Positions 61,270 to 64,000 of a stretch of DNA of 64,000 nt are shown here, one piece after another; positions within the stretch are counted from its first letter, which is position 1; each line of letters begins with the position of its first letter. The position numbers and the translations under genes were made by a program. Below the pieces are notes generated by a model. The model ran no database searches and was not told the DNA's origin. It saw nothing but the letters and a program-made list of their open reading frames with translations. Source of the DNA: Marinifilum_A sediminis (GTDB lineage: Bacteria; Bacteroidota; Bacteroidia; Bacteroidales; Marinifilaceae); NCBI GenBank assembly GCA_947496465.1, contig CANMCX010000001.1, positions 434,001 to 498,000 of the forward strand. Reading direction: 5' to 3'.

Positions 61270-63516
61270 ATGAGTGTTGAGACCGAAAACGATAAACAAT
61301 TAGTACTTGATGCGTACGAATCTCTTTTAAAAGATTGTAAAAGAAGTCGCGCTGCAGAAAGTAAAAATTTAATAGATAAAGCTTTCCATTTTGCATGGGA
61401 AGCTCATAAAGGAGTGCGTCGCAAATCAGGCGAACCTTATATATTGCATCCAATTGAAGTAGCACATATCGCAGCTAAGGAAATGGGATTAGGAACGAAA
61501 TCGATTGTTGCTTCTCTCCTGCACGATGTTGTCGAAGATACAGACTACACTGTTGAGGATATTGAAAACTTATTTGGAACCAAAGTCTCTCAAATTGTTG
61601 ATGGTTTAACCAAAATAAAAGGCGTTTTCGATCAAACAACTTCAATGCAAGCTGAGAATTTTCGAAAAATGCTTCTTACATTATCGGATGATCTTCGTGT
61701 GATTCTAATAAAGATGGCAGATCGTTTGCACAACATGCGAACCTTAAACTCGATGCCATTGCGAAAGCAAATGAAAATTGCTGGCGAAACCTTATTCCTT
61801 TTTGCTCCTTTAGCACATAGGATGGGATTGTATTCTATTAAAACTGAACTTGAAAATCTCAGTTTAAAATATGAACATCCCGAAGATTATAATGCCATTT
61901 CGGAAAAAGTAAGAGAACATGAGGAGAGACAGGAAAAACTGATTAAAAAAATCATTGCTCCTATTAAAATTAAGCTTCGCGAAAACAACATTCGAAGTTC
62001 AATAAAAAACCGTCCCCGATCTGTCTATTCGATTTGGACCAAAATGCAATCACAAAAAGTTAGTATTGAACAAATTTACGATCAGTTATCGGTTCGCGTT
62101 GTTTTCAAACCTGAAGATGGAATTCCTGAAAAAAATCAATGCTGGAATATTTATTCATTGATTACGGATATCTACAAACCAAAACCTGAAAGAATCAGAG
62201 ATTGGGTGAGTACTCCAAAAGCAAATGGATACGAAGCACTTCATGTTACTGCAATGGGACCTCTTGGAAATTGGGTGGAATTTCAGATCAGAACTGAGCG
62301 AATGGATGATATCGCTGAAAAAGGTTTTGCGGTTCAAGCTAAATACAATGTAAACGGAGGAGAGTCCGAACTGGATAAATGGCTAAAAGATGTAAGAGAA
62401 ATTCTTGATAATCCAGAAGCTGATGCAATGGCTTTTTTAGATGAGTTCAAGTTGAACCTCTTTTCGCATGAGATTCAGGTGTTTACTCCTAAAGGACATA
62501 TTAAAACCTTACCTAAAAATGCTACCACTCTTGATTTTGCCTACGATATCCATACCGATATAGGTAATCAATGTATTGGTGCTAAGGTAAATCATAAACT
62601 TGTGCCTTTAAGTCATGTTCTTAAAAGTGGTGATCAGGTTGAAATTCTAACCTCTGAAAAGCAATCACCTAAACATGAATGGCTTGATTTTATCGTAACT
62701 GCAAAAGCCAAATCAAAAATTAAAACAGCATTTAAAAAGGAAAGAAAAGAATATACCGTTAAAGGTGCCAAAATGGTAGAAAGTCAATTGCTAGATGTTG
62801 GCTTAAAAGTGAATTCCAAATCTTTCCGTAAGATGCTGGAGCATTATAACCTATCAAATAAGGAAGAACTTTTCTATAAAATTGGCTTAGGTAAAATTGA
62901 TATCAATGAAATAGAATCGGTAGTAAAGAAAAAATCAAAAAGTAAATTTATTAAATACTGGAAACTGCAATTCTTCGGCAATTCGAAAGATAAAAAAGAA
63001 GAAATAGTTCCAGAAACCCAGGAAGATACAAAACCAGAAGTAGATAAGAAAAAAACATTGGTTCTTAGCGAAATGGCTGCTAATGAAACTTATAAAATTG
63101 CTACTTGCTGTAAACCAATCCCTGGAGATGAAGTACTAGGCTATGTGGATATGGCAAATAATGTAACTATTCACAAAAGGAAATGCCCAAATGCTCTTAA
63201 GTTAATGTCTAGTCAGGGGGACAGACTTTTGGCTGCAGATTGGACAAGTCATCGATTAATGTCATTTCTAGCAGTTATTGAATTATCGGGCATCGATAAA
63301 ATCGGAATTGTGAATGAAGTTACCAATATCATTTCCAAGGATCACGATGTAAATATGAGATCCCTACATTTTGAAAGTCACGATGGTGTATTCGAAGGAT
63401 TAATACATCTCTACGTTCACAATACCGAAGATCTCAATAATCTAATCATGAAATTAATCAAAATTAAAGGACTGGATAATGTGAAACGTATCGAAAATAT
63501 TGAGGAGTACTCGTAA
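61270..63516 (+). CDS. Bifunctional (p)ppGpp synthetase/hydrolase (RelA/SpoT)
   Basis: This 748-residue enzyme makes and degrades the stringent-response alarmone. The N-terminal HD hydrolase domain is intact (H60, H85, D86 in SLLHDVVED). A synthetase domain (about 225-345, with RPRSVYSIWTKM and YEALHVT), a TGS domain (about 400-465, VFTPKGHIKTLP), a helical region with a CCKP motif (KIATCCKPIPGD) and a C-terminal ACT domain follow. All domains appear functional, so it is the single long bifunctional type usual in Bacteroidota. The start ATG follows a weak ribosome binding site. It precedes a Fur-family gene by about 100 bases. Confidence 0.95.
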   Translation: MSVETENDKQLVLDAYESLLKDCKRSRAAESKNLIDKAFHFAWEAHKGVRRKSGEPYILHPIEVAHIAAKEMGLGTKSIVASLLHDVVEDTDYTVEDIENLFGTKVSQIVDGLTKIKGVFDQTTSMQAENFRKMLLTLSDDLRVILIKMADRLHNMRTLNSMPLRKQMKIAGETLFLFAPLAHRMGLYSIKTELENLSLKYEHPEDYNAISEKVREHEERQEKLIKKIIAPIKIKLRENNIRSSIKNRPRSVYSIWTKMQSQKVSIEQIYDQLSVRVVFKPEDGIPEKNQCWNIYSLITDIYKPKPERIRDWVSTPKANGYEALHVTAMGPLGNWVEFQIRTERMDDIAEKGFAVQAKYNVNGGESELDKWLKDVREILDNPEADAMAFLDEFKLNLFSHEIQVFTPKGHIKTLPKNATTLDFAYDIHTDIGNQCIGAKVNHKLVPLSHVLKSGDQVEILTSEKQSPKHEWLDFIVTAKAKSKIKTAFKKERKEYTVKGAKMVESQLLDVGLKVNSKSFRKMLEHYNLSNKEELFYKIGLGKIDINEIESVVKKKSKSKFIKYWKLQFFGNSKDKKEEIVPETQEDTKPEVDKKKTLVLSEMAANETYKIATCCKPIPGDEVLGYVDMANNVTIHKRKCPNALKLMSSQGDRLLAADWTSHRLMSFLAVIELSGIDKIGIVNEVTNIISKDHDVNMRSLHFESHDGVFEGLIHLYVHNTEDLNNLIMKLIKIKGLDNVKRIENIEEYS

Positions 63517-63617
63517 ACTAAAATTTATTCTAAATAACATCTCTTTTCTAAAAAAAATTACTATTTTAGACCCATTATTTTAAATTAGATTAGATAACAC
63601 CTAGGTTATTTTTAGAT

Positions 63618-64000
63618 ATGAGCAACGAGGATACCAAAGAAATTGTCAAGAAGATGTTTACTGAATATCTTCAGAAAAAGGGACACCGAAAAACCCCTGA
63701 AAGATATGCTATTTTAGATGAGATTTATTCTCGCGAAGGACACTTTGACATTGAGTCCCTGTACATCTTTATGAAAAATAAGAACTATCGGGTAAGTAGA
63801 GCAACGCTTTACAATACAATTGATCTTCTTTTAGATTGCAAGTTAGTTATCAAACATCAGTTTGGTAAAAATATTGCTCAATTTGAAAAAGCTTATGATA
63901 GTAACAAGCACGATCATTTAATCTGTACTCGTTGTGGAAAAGTGCTTGAATTCTGCGATACTCGTCTTGATGACGTTAGAAGAAATGTTTCAGACGACAT
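63618..64000 (+). CDS. Fur-family transcriptional regulator, 3' end outside window
   Basis: The open frame runs from ATG 63618 to the window edge (about 127 residues). It has the Fur N-terminal winged helix (GHRKTPERYAILDEIY and SRATLYNTIDLL), then the metal-site region KHDHLICTRCGKVLEF with C103 and C106, matching the structural zinc CxxC. The histidines of the KHDH motif are also present. It could be Fur (iron), PerR (peroxide) or Zur (zinc); the visible part does not decide. Upstream is an inverted repeat (ATAAC...GTTAT, about 63595-63610) that could be an operator. Confidence 0.88.
   Translation, partial: MSNEDTKEIVKKMFTEYLQKKGHRKTPERYAILDEIYSREGHFDIESLYIFMKNKNYRVSRATLYNTIDLLLDCKLVIKHQFGKNIAQFEKAYDSNKHDHLICTRCGKVLEFCDTRLDDVRRNVSDD

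Noticed and set aside
1..64000. Mobile element, prophage, CRISPR array, tRNA or rRNA gene
   Set aside because: I saw no transposase, integrase, direct-repeat array, attachment-type repeat or cloverleaf candidate while reading the window.

Overview
The window is AT-rich, gene-dense chromosomal DNA from a Bacteroidota bacterium. The evidence is an RseC-Rnf operon, a SpoT-type RelA homologue, several large hybrid histidine kinases, TonB/ExbBD, TamB, lipoproteins with short lipoboxes, few Shine-Dalgarno sites, and promoter matches to the phylum-specific TTTG...TAnnTTTG consensus. The Na+/H+ antiporter NhaD, the Rnf complex and the general protein style fit a marine, facultatively or strictly anaerobic member of Marinilabiliales/Marinifilaceae. 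That lineage assignment is inference. I see no insertion sequence, integrase, CRISPR array, tRNA or rRNA gene; this looks like core chromosome.

Layout. 1-585 is the end of an outer-membrane barrel gene. 1140-6716 is rseC-rnfBCDGEA, closed by a clear terminator. 6922-9765 is a PAS hybrid kinase, convergent with a leftward operon (17396 to 9762) of tetR, RND adaptor, RND pump, TolC, a 93-residue protein and a membrane class III nucleotidyl cyclase. 20214-17476 is a sigma-54 activator plus its kinase; divergent from it (20430-25877) is an ABC exporter-type ATPase with two tandem MacB/FtsX-like permeases, preceded by a candidate -24/-12 promoter. 25996-28275 holds a TPR protein with a degenerate peptidase-like domain, a PepSY-type membrane protein and an OB-fold-like lipoprotein. 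28593-35372 encodes two hybrid kinases followed by CheR and CheB without any chemoreceptor, CheA or CheW. 35448-36506 holds a CYTH protein and a small membrane protein.

36543-42158 carries tsaD and divergent tamB. 42320-45888 carries nhaD and exbB-exbD-tonB. 45893-48058 has a TauE-type exporter and glyA on the minus strand. 48499-50259 has two sister four-helix membrane proteins and a low-complexity secreted protein. 50296-57245 holds three CLC-CBS anion transporters, all on the minus strand, with a formimidoylglutamase/arginase-family gene between the first and second. 57581-61079 is a nitronate monooxygenase-like gene with an M16 peptidase pair (one catalytic, one not). 61270-63516 is the (p)ppGpp synthetase/hydrolase and 63618-64000 the start of a Fur-family gene.

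Functional threads: ion-gradient energetics (Rnf, NhaD, TonB system, three CLCs), signalling (four histidine kinases, CheR/CheB, two cyclase-type proteins, SpoT), and envelope traffic (RND efflux, ABC exporter, TamB). The most unusual arrangements are the nucleotidyl cyclase appended to an RND efflux operon, the receptor-less kinase-CheR-CheB operon, and the CLC trio with stepwise divergence of the anion-coordinating motif.
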